Shown: piece after piece, positions 1 to 7,416 of the stretch
Layout: every line of letters starts with the position of its first letter
Position numbering within the stretch: the first letter of the stretch is position 1
DNA from: Thermococcus sp.
GTDB lineage: Archaea > Methanobacteriota_B > Thermococci > Thermococcales > Thermococcaceae
Assembly: GCA_027001105.1 (NCBI GenBank)
Contig: JALTMZ010000157.1
Location: 1-13,189, forward strand
Direction: 5' to 3'
DNA: 13,189 nt
Notes under the pieces: model-generated
What the model was told of the DNA's origin: nothing
Database searches by the model: none
What the model saw: the letters and a program-made list of their open reading frames with translations, nothing else
Translations under genes and position numbers: made by a program

Positions 1-684
1 GTTGTGGGTGTAACCACAGATTCCGCAGATTCTCTCAGCTAAGAATGGAATCTGATTTATTGTCATCCTTTCCTCTGCTAATTTTTCCAGACCTCTGTGG
101 ACGTGAAATCCTCTGTAGACTGCTCCAACTATTTCCTCACCTTTAACATGGAGCTCAAAAACTTCCGGCTCGTGAAGCGTTGGATGATAAGGCCCAACTG
201 GAACTTCCATAACTCCCGGCTTTTTCTCCTTTTTTGGAGGCTTAAACTCAATCCTTGGAGGCCTTTCATTATAATGGAATTCTTTTCTTAATGGATGCAC
301 GCCTTCAGGCCAATCATCGGGCAGAATAAGCCTCAGCGGTTCTGGATGTTCATCAAAGAAAATTCCAACCATATCCATTGCTTCTCTCTCAGCCCAGTTT
401 GCACCGCTTATGATCGGAGTTATTGAGGGTATCTTGGAATTATTTGCAACTGCTTTGAGAATTACATATCTCTTTTCAGACTCACAGTTGAAGATATGAT
501 ACATTGAAAAGCCTACTCCCAATAAGCGCTCGTCAACGCCAACTCCAGTTGCATAATAACAGCCCGCTTTGAAAAGCAACTCTGCAGTGGTTCTAAGCTT
601 ATCATTTGGAACCAAAGCCAAGATTACTTTTTCATCATGCCTGAGGATTTTAGCATCGTTCCCTTTCAGAATTTCAAGTATCAC
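1..684 (-). CDS. Group 4 [NiFe]-hydrogenase large subunit, NuoC-NuoD (HycE-type) fusion, partial
   Basis: The frame stays open for 228 codons and runs off the window at base 1, so the C-terminal part is missing. Residues 1 to about 125 resemble the NuoC/30-kDa subunit domain, with the typical acidic stretch NWAEREAMDMVGIFFDEHPE followed by LRLILPDDWPEGVHPLRK. After a Pro/Lys-rich linker comes the start of the NuoD/large-subunit domain (GPYHPTLHEPEVFELHVKGE), ending in RICGICGYTHN. Cys220 and Cys223 there form the proximal L1 pair that binds the NiFe centre. HycE of formate hydrogenlyase has the same fused layout. I chose the GTG at 684 because GGGGTGG lies just upstream; in-frame GTGs at 690 and 693 are alternatives. 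Only two bases separate it from the upstream membrane subunit, so it belongs to the same transcript. It is the probable H2-forming catalytic subunit of the CO-linked hydrogenase. Identity is firm; the exact start is not. Confidence 0.9.
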   Translation of the reverse strand, partial: MILEILKGNDAKILRHDEKVILALVPNDKLRTTAELLFKAGCYYATGVGVDERLLGVGFSMYHIFNCESEKRYVILKAVANNSKIPSITPIISGANWAEREAMDMVGIFFDEHPEPLRLILPDDWPEGVHPLRKEFHYNERPPRIEFKPPKKEKKPGVMEVPVGPYHPTLHEPEVFELHVKGEEIVGAVYRGFHVHRGLEKLAEERMTINQIPFLAERICGICGYTHN

Positions 685-686
685 AG

Positions 687-1568
687 TCACCACCCCACCA
701 CGGCTATAATCCACACAACTAAAGCCACAGCAGAAAGCTTCTTCATCAGCTTGACAGCTTGGTCAATCCTGAATCTTCCATAGTAAGCTTCGAATGTTGA
801 ATAAATCACTGAAAGGACTACTATGCCAATGAGATAACCAATGAGTCTTGTTGGATTTTGAACCGGAATGATGAAGTTCAAAAGCAAGCTGTAAAGGAGA
901 AGGCGCTTCAGGAATATCGAATACTCAAGTAAACCAAGATGTTTTCCGCTGTATTCGATTAGAGGACCCTCAATTATTTCAGGCTCAGCTTCGGCAATAT
1001 CAAAGGGCAATCTGGCACTTGCAACGTATATCACAAGGAAAAGCAGAATTAACGCAAGAGCTGATGAAACCCTCAAAGGTAACGGAAACAGCTGATCAAA
1101 ACTCAAACTTTTGCCTATTACAGCTATCGTACCTACGATGAAAGCTAAGAGCAGTTCTTCACTCATAAAGAGGGAAACCTCCCTGTTTGAACCTATCTGG
1201 GCATAGGAATTTCCTGAGGAAAACGCTCCGATGACAAAGCTCAAAGTTGCCAAGCCAAGGAGATAAACCACAACTATAAAGTCTCCAATGAAGTTTATTG
1301 AGCTGGGCAGGAGAGTTGGAACTATTAAATAAGCAGTCAAAACAGCCGTAAAAGTCACATACGGAGCGAGCTTGTAGAGTGATTTAACAGAATCTTGAGG
1401 CTCAACTGTAGGTCTCTTGAAGAGCTTTATTAAGTCCCACCACGTCTGGAGTATTGATGGTCCTTGTCTGTTCTGCAGACGTGCTCTGATTTTCCTCTCA
1501 AAACTATCTATTACTGGAGCAATAAGCAAGGCGAATGCCAAGTTGATTGCTATGAAAATGGTGCTCAT
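687..1568 (-). CDS. Membrane hydrogenase subunit, HyfC/HycD/NuoH family
   Basis: This 293-residue protein is strongly hydrophobic, with about eight membrane segments, and has the length usual for the family. Two loop signatures identify it: ERKIRARLQNRQGP at residues 24-37, followed by a WWDLIKLFKRP stretch, and LPFDIAEAEPEIIEGPLIEY around residues 187-206. These acidic and basic loops sit at the interface with the peripheral hydrogenase arm in complex I relatives. It should anchor the large and small subunits to the membrane and form part of the ion-translocation path. Its ATG overlaps the TGA of the preceding antiporter-like gene (ATGA), with GGAGGTG upstream, so the two are translationally coupled. 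I see no frameshift or missing signature. The family is certain; which named hydrogenase it belongs to is inferred from the cooFSC neighbours. Confidence 0.93.
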   Translation of the reverse strand: MSTIFIAINLAFALLIAPVIDSFERKIRARLQNRQGPSILQTWWDLIKLFKRPTVEPQDSVKSLYKLAPYVTFTAVLTAYLIVPTLLPSSINFIGDFIVVVYLLGLATLSFVIGAFSSGNSYAQIGSNREVSLFMSEELLLAFIVGTIAVIGKSLSFDQLFPLPLRVSSALALILLFLVIYVASARLPFDIAEAEPEIIEGPLIEYSGKHLGLLEYSIFLKRLLLYSLLLNFIIPVQNPTRLIGYLIGIVVLSVIYSTFEAYYGRFRIDQAVKLMKKLSAVALVVWIIAVVGW

Positions 1569-3472
1569 AGTCCAACACCTCCTAAAAGTACCACTAAAAT
1601 TACTATCAGAATCATTGCAAGGGAAAGCATCGAGTTCAAATCGTAAGACAACACTTCAAACTTGGTTCCAAACCTTTTTCCAATCTTCGCAACTTTCTGC
1701 ACAAATCCCTTACTAACGTCACCTAAGAGGTAAACTTCATTGAAAGCCTCCTTAAAGTCCCGATAATAAGCATCGGCAGGCATGCTCACATTGAGGTCTT
1801 CACTTCTCCCGGTCTTCCAAGTTGACATAACACTGCCTCTCGATGGAATAAGCAGCAAAGCTATTAGTGTTGAAACCAGCAGAAATGCAAAGACTATTAT
1901 CGGTGAATAACTCCCTGTTTTTGGCACAACGAGAGAAGGATAAACTACAAGAGAAGCTAATGGAACGCCTATTGAACCTAAAGCTTGGGATATCATTTTC
2001 AATGGAATGAAAGGATAAATTCCAAATACTATACAAAGCAGAGCTAAGAGGAGCTGAGGAGCAGACATTAAAAGCGGAACTTCCTTTGCATCAATTTCCT
2101 TAACTGCAGGTTTTGTAAAGATTGCCGTGAAGTATTTTACAAAAGCTCCAAGGGTTACAGCACTTATGAAAATCGCAATTATTCCAAAGAGTGAAGTTGC
2201 CGGAGATGAGAGGGTTGAGATGTAAATCATCCATTTGCTCACAAAGCCATTAAGGGGCGGCATACCAGCTATTGCAAGTGAGCCTATTAGGGCGGCAAAA
2301 GCAGTTAGAGGCATCTTCTTCGCCAAACTTCCCAAATAATTCAAATCCCTTGTGCCTGTTTCATACATCACTGAACCAGCAGTAAGGAAGAGGAGTCCTT
2401 TGAAGAAAGCATGATTCATTGTGTGGAAGAGTGCAGCAGCTAAGGCTACACTTCCCAAGAGCTGATTTCCGTTCGCGAGGAAATAGATCCCAGCTCCCAT
2501 AGGTAAAAGGATGTACCCAATGTTATCTATACTTGAAAAAGCCAATAAACGCTTTGAGTCTTCTTGGAGTAAAGCGTACATCATACTGAAGAAAAGCGTC
2601 AGGACTCCAAATACAGCTATTATCAGCCCAATTTCAGGCTCCAATGGGAAGAAGCTTATGAAGAATCTGAGCAACATATATATCGGCAGTTTAATCATGA
2701 TACCACTCAGTAATGCCGAAACATTACTCGGAGCTTCTGGGTGAGCATCGGGAAGCCACGAGTGGAATGGAATCATAGCAGCTTTAACCCCAAATCCTAT
2801 GAGCAGTGCAAATGTCAGGGCATAAAGCATTCCTGGATGGGCTGAGAGATAAGCCGGCAGAATGTTAGCAATCTCAGAATAGTCGGCGTTAAAGCTTGTT
2901 GCTTTGAGAATTATCAGCACAACGGCCAAAACAAGAAACTCTGCTCCAGCTTTGGTCATGCAGAAGTACTTGAATGCTGCTTTTATGGCTTTCTCTTCGC
3001 TCTGCTCAAATGCCACTAAGAATTGGGAAAATAGACTCATGAGCTCCCAGAAGATTATGAACCACAGCAAATTCCAGCATATCAAGACAAGATACATAGT
3101 CAGGAGGAAGATTGGATAGTTGAAGGTGTAAATCCGCGTGTCTTCTTTGCCGAGATACTTTTCCATGTATTTGATACCGTAAACTGATGCGCAGAGGCTT
3201 AAAATACCGAGTAGGAGTAAGAAAAATGCCGAAAGCGAGTCAACTCTAAAGACAAGCCAGTTGAGAGTTACAAAAAGCGAGGATGAGTTGAACAGATTGT
3301 ATTTAAGCTCAAGTGTTGTTTCAAACCCCACTATGCCGATATATATCATCACTGCCGATGCTATCGCTGATAGTGTGCTTACTATTTTGAGAGATATTTT
3401 TGCCTTTGCCAATCCCACAACCGCCGCAATAACTAAGATCCCAATTGGTATTAACAACATCTGAGTCTCCAT
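1565..3472 (-). CDS. Membrane hydrogenase antiporter-like subunit, HyfB/HycC/NuoL family
   Basis: This is a 635-residue multi-pass membrane protein of about 14 or more hydrophobic segments, homologous to complex I NuoL/M/N and Mrp antiporter subunits. Visible functional features are Glu143 in FWELMS (the TM5 glutamate), Lys230 in GFGVKAAMIPFHSWLPDAHPEAPS (the broken-helix lysine, followed by the family signature), the DSKRLLAFSSIDNIGY segment at 305-320, Lys358 in NHAFFKGLLF and Lys413 in PPLNGFVSKW. All key charged residues are present, so it should be a competent H+ or Na+ channel driven by H2 evolution. The C-terminal part (about 520-635) is a further loop plus a final membrane helix. The ATG at 3472 follows GGGTGA. 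It is the first hydrogenase gene after the coo genes and has its own candidate promoter upstream. Which ion it moves cannot be read from the sequence. Confidence 0.93.
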   Translation of the reverse strand: METQMLLIPIGILVIAAVVGLAKAKISLKIVSTLSAIASAVMIYIGIVGFETTLELKYNLFNSSSLFVTLNWLVFRVDSLSAFFLLLLGILSLCASVYGIKYMEKYLGKEDTRIYTFNYPIFLLTMYLVLICWNLLWFIIFWELMSLFSQFLVAFEQSEEKAIKAAFKYFCMTKAGAEFLVLAVVLIILKATSFNADYSEIANILPAYLSAHPGMLYALTFALLIGFGVKAAMIPFHSWLPDAHPEAPSNVSALLSGIMIKLPIYMLLRFFISFFPLEPEIGLIIAVFGVLTLFFSMMYALLQEDSKRLLAFSSIDNIGYILLPMGAGIYFLANGNQLLGSVALAAALFHTMNHAFFKGLLFLTAGSVMYETGTRDLNYLGSLAKKMPLTAFAALIGSLAIAGMPPLNGFVSKWMIYISTLSSPATSLFGIIAIFISAVTLGAFVKYFTAIFTKPAVKEIDAKEVPLLMSAPQLLLALLCIVFGIYPFIPLKMISQALGSIGVPLASLVVYPSLVVPKTGSYSPIIVFAFLLVSTLIALLLIPSRGSVMSTWKTGRSEDLNVSMPADAYYRDFKEAFNEVYLLGDVSKGFVQKVAKIGKRFGTKFEVLSYDLNSMLSLAMILIVILVVLLGGVGL

Positions 3473-3687
3473 TGCTGTTCACCCAAATTTTTCTTAATTT
3501 GTCTTGATTTTAGCAAACTGTCAATTTACACATTACATTGCTCCAAATACATTGGATGAAACTTGTATTCATGAAATTAAACTCATACATCTGTGAAATT
3601 TTCTGGCGAGTTTTGTTTATATATTTTGCCTAATGTATTCATTTCAAACCTTTGGTTAAAACGTACATTATGGATCAAAAATGGGTA
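3473..3687 (-). promoter_or_regulatory. Intergenic region cooT-hydrogenase with TATA/BRE promoter and repeats
   Basis: At 215 bases this is the longest gap in the window. Read on the minus strand it contains GGCAAAATATATAAAC (about 3630-3615), an excellent archaeal BRE plus TATA box. Transcription would be expected to start near 3594, about 120 bases before the hydrogenase ATG, which is a long leader for this group. The 9-mer TGTATTCAT occurs twice on the plus strand (3564-3572 and 3634-3642), on either side of the TATA box. ATGAA and TTCAT form an inverted repeat at 3556-3572. A 26-codon open frame starts at 3590, almost at the predicted start of transcription. The region suggests that the hydrogenase genes are transcribed separately from, or in addition to, the cooFSCT transcript. 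The promoter motif is seen; its use is inferred. Confidence 0.6.
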
Positions 3688-3882
3688 TCAAATAGAAAGC
3701 TTCAAATAAATTTTGTGAGAAATAAAATCGATATAATCGATCTCGTATCCCTCAAGAACCAGCTCTTTACCAAGCAAATTCTTGACAATAATCTTCCCAT
3801 CCTTAACTTCAAGCAGAGTTACATCCGTCATAACTACCTCAGCTTTTCCATTTTCAATAACTATAACCTTCGACTGACACAT
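3688..3882 (-). CDS. cooT: CooT-family small nickel-binding protein
   Basis: This 64-residue protein begins Met-Cys and is mostly beta-strand in character: short hydrophobic strands alternate with charged turns (VIVIENGKAEVV, VTLLEVKDGKIIVKN, GKELVLEGYEIDYIDF). Length, strand pattern and the invariant Cys2 match the CooT family. In Rhodospirillum rubrum CooT binds Ni(II) through the N-terminal cysteine and helps nickel supply to CO dehydrogenase. The ATG directly abuts the TAA of cooC with no spacer, and GGTGTTG lies just upstream, so expression is coupled to the nickel-insertion ATPase. This position strongly supports a nickel-maturation role. Cys2 is the only cysteine. Automatic annotation would probably call it hypothetical. 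I infer the assignment from pattern and context, not from a search. Confidence 0.8.
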   Translation of the reverse strand: MCQSKVIVIENGKAEVVMTDVTLLEVKDGKIIVKNLLGKELVLEGYEIDYIDFISHKIYLKLSI

Positions 3883-4689
3883 TTACAACACCTTAGAACG
3901 CTTTTTTACGTTCAATATCCTTCTTGCAAGTGCTTCGACATCTTCATATATCGGAGAATCCTTTGGAATAGAATCAACTCCCTTTCCTTTATTATCCACA
4001 TTAATAACGCTTTCATCGAAGCTTACAAGATGGTAGGGCGTTGAATCTGAGAAGACTTTTGCATAAAGTTGGGAAGCTTTTAAGGAGTTCCTGACCTTGT
4101 TTATTACGAGGAATATGTTTGGTATGCTAAGTTGTTTCCCCATTTCTATGAGCTTTCTTGCTATCATCAGGGACTTCAACGTTGGTTCTGTGACGCATAT
4201 CATGACATCAAACTTCTCTGCCAGTCCTCTCCCAAAAACCTCTGCCCCTGCTTCGCTGTCCACAATTACAATATCCCTTTCAGATAGCAGAACGTGCATC
4301 AAAAAAGCCCTTGCAAGAGCTAACGCTGGGCATAGACAGCCTTCTTTACTTTGCTCTATGTTCCCAACAACGACAAGCTTCAAATTTGGCTTTATTGTTA
4401 TGCCGTATTGCTCGGCCAAATCATCAACTTTTGGGGTTAGAGAGAATAGAACTCCCCAGCCTTCGCCTGGCCTTGCTCCAGTCCTCTCCTCTGCAAGCTT
4501 TTCATTTCGTGAAAGTGGAACAATTTCTAAAGCTTCCTCGAATGGGATTCCCAGGCTTTGAGCAAGGTTGGGAACTGAATCTGTGTCCAAAGCCAGTATG
4601 TTATACCCTTTGTCAGCTAAGATATGAGCTAATAAAGCTGAAATTGTGGTTTTTCCAACTCCTCCCTTTCCAGCAACGAGTATCTTCAT
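3883..4689 (-). CDS. cooC: CO dehydrogenase maturation ATPase CooC
   Basis: CooC is a cytoplasmic MinD/SIMIBI-class P-loop ATPase that inserts nickel into the C-cluster of CooS. The 268-residue protein starts with a deviant Walker A motif GKGGVGKTT (residues 7-15), including the signature Lys8. It continues with ALDTDS (33-38), a DSEAGAE segment (144-150) typical of the switch II/Walker B region, and a CxC pair, Cys118 and Cys120, in GCLCPALALARA. In studied CooC proteins this CxC pair binds Ni or Zn across the dimer. NKVR at 197-200 fits the base-recognition loop. The ATG at 4689 has GGAGG seven bases upstream. It follows cooS by 76 bases and abuts cooT. The adjacent cooS supports CooC over other MinD-like proteins. 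Confidence 0.95.
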   Translation of the reverse strand: MKILVAGKGGVGKTTISALLAHILADKGYNILALDTDSVPNLAQSLGIPFEEALEIVPLSRNEKLAEERTGARPGEGWGVLFSLTPKVDDLAEQYGITIKPNLKLVVVGNIEQSKEGCLCPALALARAFLMHVLLSERDIVIVDSEAGAEVFGRGLAEKFDVMICVTEPTLKSLMIARKLIEMGKQLSIPNIFLVINKVRNSLKASQLYAKVFSDSTPYHLVSFDESVINVDNKGKGVDSIPKDSPIYEDVEALARRILNVKKRSKVL

Positions 4690-4765
4690 TTTAATGCCTC
4701 CAATGATTAAATCGCACTCCTTCTATAATTGCTTTTTTCAAAATTAAAAATTAAAAAGGAAAAAG
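4690..4765 (-). terminator. T-rich tract after cooS; possible partial terminator and cooC promoter
   Basis: Immediately after the cooS stop the minus strand shows runs of T (CTTTTTCC, then TTTTTAATTTTTAATTTT, about 4764-4740). Such oligo-T tracts are the usual intrinsic termination signal in Thermococcales. Further on, GAAAAAAGCAATTATAG (about 4738-4722) could be a weak BRE/TATA element for cooC, about 40 bases before its ATG. Either function would uncouple cooC-cooT levels from cooF-cooS. Both readings are inferences from composition only. Confidence 0.35.
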
Positions 4766-6667
4766 TCAAACAGGCCATTTAAGCTTCTTCCTCTTCTCAA
4801 TTATCGCATTGTAAATTGTCTCTGCCGCCTTTACTGGATCCGGTTCAACGTAGAATTTTCCTCCAATGAGATCCTCAATGTCATCCGTGAGGAGTTTGGT
4901 GACTTTCTGGCTTCCAAGCACGGGTGGAACCACTCCCAAGTGAGTGAACACACCGCTTGCAACGAAGTAAGTTCCGATTGACACTGCTTTCTCGCTCATC
5001 CATTCTGGAGCAGAGCCAGCTACTGGCAAGTCAGGAATATCAACGCCTAAAGCCTCAGCGAGCGCTCCAAGAACAATCAGGATTCTTGAACAGTCAACAC
5101 AGCTACCCATATGGAGGCATGGCGGAATTCCAAGTGTCTCACACACTGCTCTAAGCCCATCCCCTGCCATTTTTGCCGCTTCAGGTGTTAGTAAACCGTC
5201 CATCGCTGCTGCGATTCCCCAGCAACCAGTTCCAACTACTAAGATGTCCCTCTTTATGAGTTCCTTGGTTAATGTTACATGACTGTGGTTGTGCTTAACC
5301 TTTGGATTGTTACATCCAACAACTCCAACGATTCCTTTGATTGTACCTTCTTTGAGTGCATTGATGAGAGGTTCAAGTGTTCCTCCAAGGGCTCCAAGGA
5401 TTGCTTCAACGCTGAAGCCTGCAACAACTTCGCTCTTGTGTTTTGGAATGTAAACTCTATCTTTTGGCCTGTTCTGGAAGTTTTCAATTGCAATCTTGAC
5501 TATCTCCTTGGCAATTTCATCTGCTCTCTCTGGTTTGAACTCTATGTGCACTGCTCCGGGTATGTGAGCCTTGGGCTCGGTTGTGATTATCTTGGTGTGA
5601 TAACAGCCGGCTACATCAATCAATGATGGCATTAGACACTGGTAATCAACAACCATCGCCTCAACTGCTCCAGTAATTATCGCCAGCTCTTGCATCAGGA
5701 AGTTTCCAGCTGGAGGAATGCCAAGCCTCATTAAAACTTCGTTCCCAGTACAGCACATTCCTGCAACATTCACTCCCTTGGCACCATATTTCTTGGCTAA
5801 TTTCTGCATCTCTTCACTTTGAGCAACCTCGGCTATCTTCATTGACAGTATTGGGTTATGACCGTGGACAATTATATTCACATAATCCTCTTTGAGAACA
5901 CCCAAGTTTGCAATAGTTTTAATTGGCTTTGGCGTTCCAAAGAGTATGTCGCTCAAATAGGTAGCCATCATTGAACCGCTCCAGCCATCGGCGAGAGAGG
6001 TCCTCACACCGTGAAGAAGGAGTGAAGCTGGGTCTGCATCGACACCCATATGAGTCCTGTGCATGCACTCACAGATTTCCCTATCAATTGCCCTTGGCAT
6101 GACTCCGAGCCTTTCCCAGACTTTAATTCTTTTCTTAGGTGCTGTCGCCATGAGCAACTTTAATGGCTCATCATCGGGTTTTCCAAACTCCCATTCTAAG
6201 ATGTGTGCAACTTCTAAGGCTATCTCACTCTCGGTTTTCCCTTCTACATATATTCCCAAAGCTTGAGCTAACCCCTTAAGCTTCTCAATGTCCGTCAGCT
6301 TGTACCCCTTGAACTCCCCTGTTGCTGCTCCTTTAAACACGTGGACGATATCTCTTGCATGATCGCTGTGTGCTGCTGCTCCTGCAGCAATCATCCTTAA
6401 AATGTTTCTTGCAACTATTGTGTCAGCATCTGCTCCACAAACACCTTTGGTTGGCCCAGCGCCAAATGGGTCAATCCTACATGGACCCATGTTACAGTTT
6501 CTACAACAGATTCCCAGAAGACCGAAGCCACATTGAGGTTGCTGTTCTAAAAAGCGGTGCCAAGCAGTCTTCACACCCTCCTCCTCAGCCTTCTCAATTA
6601 GGTCAGCAACTCCCTTAGTTTCGGAAACCTGCTTTGCAGGAACCTTAAACTTTATGTATTCCGCCAT
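4766..6667 (-). CDS. cooS: Ni-Fe anaerobic CO dehydrogenase catalytic subunit CooS
   Basis: CooS catalyses CO + H2O = CO2 + 2H+ + 2e- as a cytoplasmic homodimer. At 633 residues it has the usual length. Cys46 and Cys54 match the D-cluster pair; Cys55, Cys58, Cys63 and Cys77 match the B-cluster ligands with the known spacing. C-cluster ligand candidates are the histidines in VHGHNP (268/270), Cys305/306 in MCCTGNE, Cys344, Cys452 (GCNN), Cys482 (TGCWG) and Cys523 (MGSCVDC). Lys560 in SEKAVSIG fits the catalytic lysine and His100 the proton-relay region. The ATG at 6667 is chosen because GAGGTGGT precedes it at good spacing; an in-frame GTG at 6676 lies within that site. It follows cooF by 10 bases. 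Every expected ligand is present, so the enzyme should be active. No acetyl-CoA synthase partner is encoded here. Confidence 0.98.
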   Translation of the reverse strand: MAEYIKFKVPAKQVSETKGVADLIEKAEEEGVKTAWHRFLEQQPQCGFGLLGICCRNCNMGPCRIDPFGAGPTKGVCGADADTIVARNILRMIAAGAAAHSDHARDIVHVFKGAATGEFKGYKLTDIEKLKGLAQALGIYVEGKTESEIALEVAHILEWEFGKPDDEPLKLLMATAPKKRIKVWERLGVMPRAIDREICECMHRTHMGVDADPASLLLHGVRTSLADGWSGSMMATYLSDILFGTPKPIKTIANLGVLKEDYVNIIVHGHNPILSMKIAEVAQSEEMQKLAKKYGAKGVNVAGMCCTGNEVLMRLGIPPAGNFLMQELAIITGAVEAMVVDYQCLMPSLIDVAGCYHTKIITTEPKAHIPGAVHIEFKPERADEIAKEIVKIAIENFQNRPKDRVYIPKHKSEVVAGFSVEAILGALGGTLEPLINALKEGTIKGIVGVVGCNNPKVKHNHSHVTLTKELIKRDILVVGTGCWGIAAAMDGLLTPEAAKMAGDGLRAVCETLGIPPCLHMGSCVDCSRILIVLGALAEALGVDIPDLPVAGSAPEWMSEKAVSIGTYFVASGVFTHLGVVPPVLGSQKVTKLLTDDIEDLIGGKFYVEPDPVKAAETIYNAIIEKRKKLKWPV

Positions 6668-6677
6668 AACAACCACC

Positions 6678-7313
6678 TCAATACCACTTAACCTCTAAGT
6701 AAGCTGTATAAACATCCACCGGACTGACTTTCTCTTCCTTTTTCTTTTCCTCAATAACCGGCTCCATGTATACAATGCCCGGAACTTTCAAGCTAGAAAT
6801 TAGTTCCTCCGCTCTTTCTTTTCTAATCTCATCAAGAATTTCTTCAAGAGTTCCAAACTTCAATGCCTTGGTGGGGCAAGCTTCTACACATGCCGGCTCT
6901 CTGCCTTCCCTAACTCTCTCAATACATGAATCGCACTTCAGAACAACCTTGTACTCTGGCTCATATTTCGGATGTCCAAATGGACATGCCATGACACACA
7001 TTAAACAACCAATACACTTGTTGGCGTTGAGTATTACAAAGCCTTCTTCGCTCTTCTTTATTGCTCCAGTTGGGCAGACTTTTATACATGGAGCATCTTC
7101 ACAGTGCTGACACCTCAGTGGAACATTGAAGAAATCTGCAACTACGACCTTTAGTCTTGGTTTGGGTGTTGGTTTTTCAAAGATTGCTCCGAATAATGTC
7201 TTGCTCATTGAATGCTCTACTGCACATGCTATTTCACAAGATCTGCATCCCATGCACTTCTTTGGATCAATGTAAATTGTTGGTCTCTCTAAACTTGTCT
7301 CAAGAAGCGACAT
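6678..7313 (-). CDS. cooF: CooF, four-[4Fe-4S] electron-transfer subunit of CO dehydrogenase
   Basis: CooF carries electrons from CooS to the membrane hydrogenase. The 211-residue protein has four cysteine motifs: Cys20/23/26/30, Cys68/71/76/80, Cys100/103/106/110 and Cys127/130/142/146. This is the polyferredoxin pattern of the DMSO reductase beta-subunit/HycB family, enough for four [4Fe-4S] clusters. The last 50 residues are Lys/Glu-rich and cysteine-free and may contact the partner complex. There is no signal peptide, so it is cytoplasmic. The ATG at 7313 is preferred because AGGTGAT precedes it; the in-frame GTG at 7322 is part of that ribosome site. It lies 10 bases before cooS. On sequence alone it could be another HycB-like protein, but the cooS neighbour decides the name. 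Confidence 0.95.
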   Translation of the reverse strand: MSLLETSLERPTIYIDPKKCMGCRSCEIACAVEHSMSKTLFGAIFEKPTPKPRLKVVVADFFNVPLRCQHCEDAPCIKVCPTGAIKKSEEGFVILNANKCIGCLMCVMACPFGHPKYEPEYKVVLKCDSCIERVREGREPACVEACPTKALKFGTLEEILDEIRKERAEELISSLKVPGIVYMEPVIEEKKKEEKVSPVDVYTAYLEVKWY

Positions 7314-7416
7314 TGTTATCACCTCAAAATTTAGGTAAACAAAGGAGATTAAAAGGAGACCGTGTTCGGCAAATAACTCAAAAACTCCTTAATTTGTTCA
7401 AGTACAAGAACATGCT
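7314..7416 (-). promoter_or_regulatory. cooF upstream region with a 16-bp palindrome
   Basis: Between the corR stop and cooF lies GTTCAAGTACAAGAAC at 7396-7411. It is built from GTTC, GTAC and GAAC separated by AA, and the GTTC/GAAC outer arms and GTAC centre are symmetric. Its size and spacing would suit a dimer of a LysR/ModE-type regulator such as CorR. A clear TATA box is missing; TTTTAAT (about 7354-7348, minus strand) is the best candidate and would place the start of transcription close to the strong ribosome site. The site is seen; its role as the CO-responsive operator is inferred. Confidence 0.45.

Noticed and set aside
3652..4044. Plus-strand open frame of 130 codons opposite cooT and the end of cooC
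   Set aside because: It lies antisense to two well-supported genes, has a biased composition rich in Asn, Ile, Tyr and Phe, and shows no ribosome site or recognisable motif. It is a shadow of the coding strand.
4097..4561. Plus-strand open frame of 154 codons inside cooC
   Set aside because: It is antisense to the CooC core, including the CxC region. Ser/Thr/Pro-rich composition is typical of a reverse-strand shadow.
5279..5626. Plus-strand open frame of 115 codons with many cysteines inside cooS
   Set aside because: The cysteines arise from reading CooS codons in reverse. CooS is intact across this stretch.
6766..7110. Plus-strand frame of 114 codons inside cooF
   Set aside because: CooF has all sixteen cluster cysteines in frame on the minus strand; the reverse frame has no motif or promoter.
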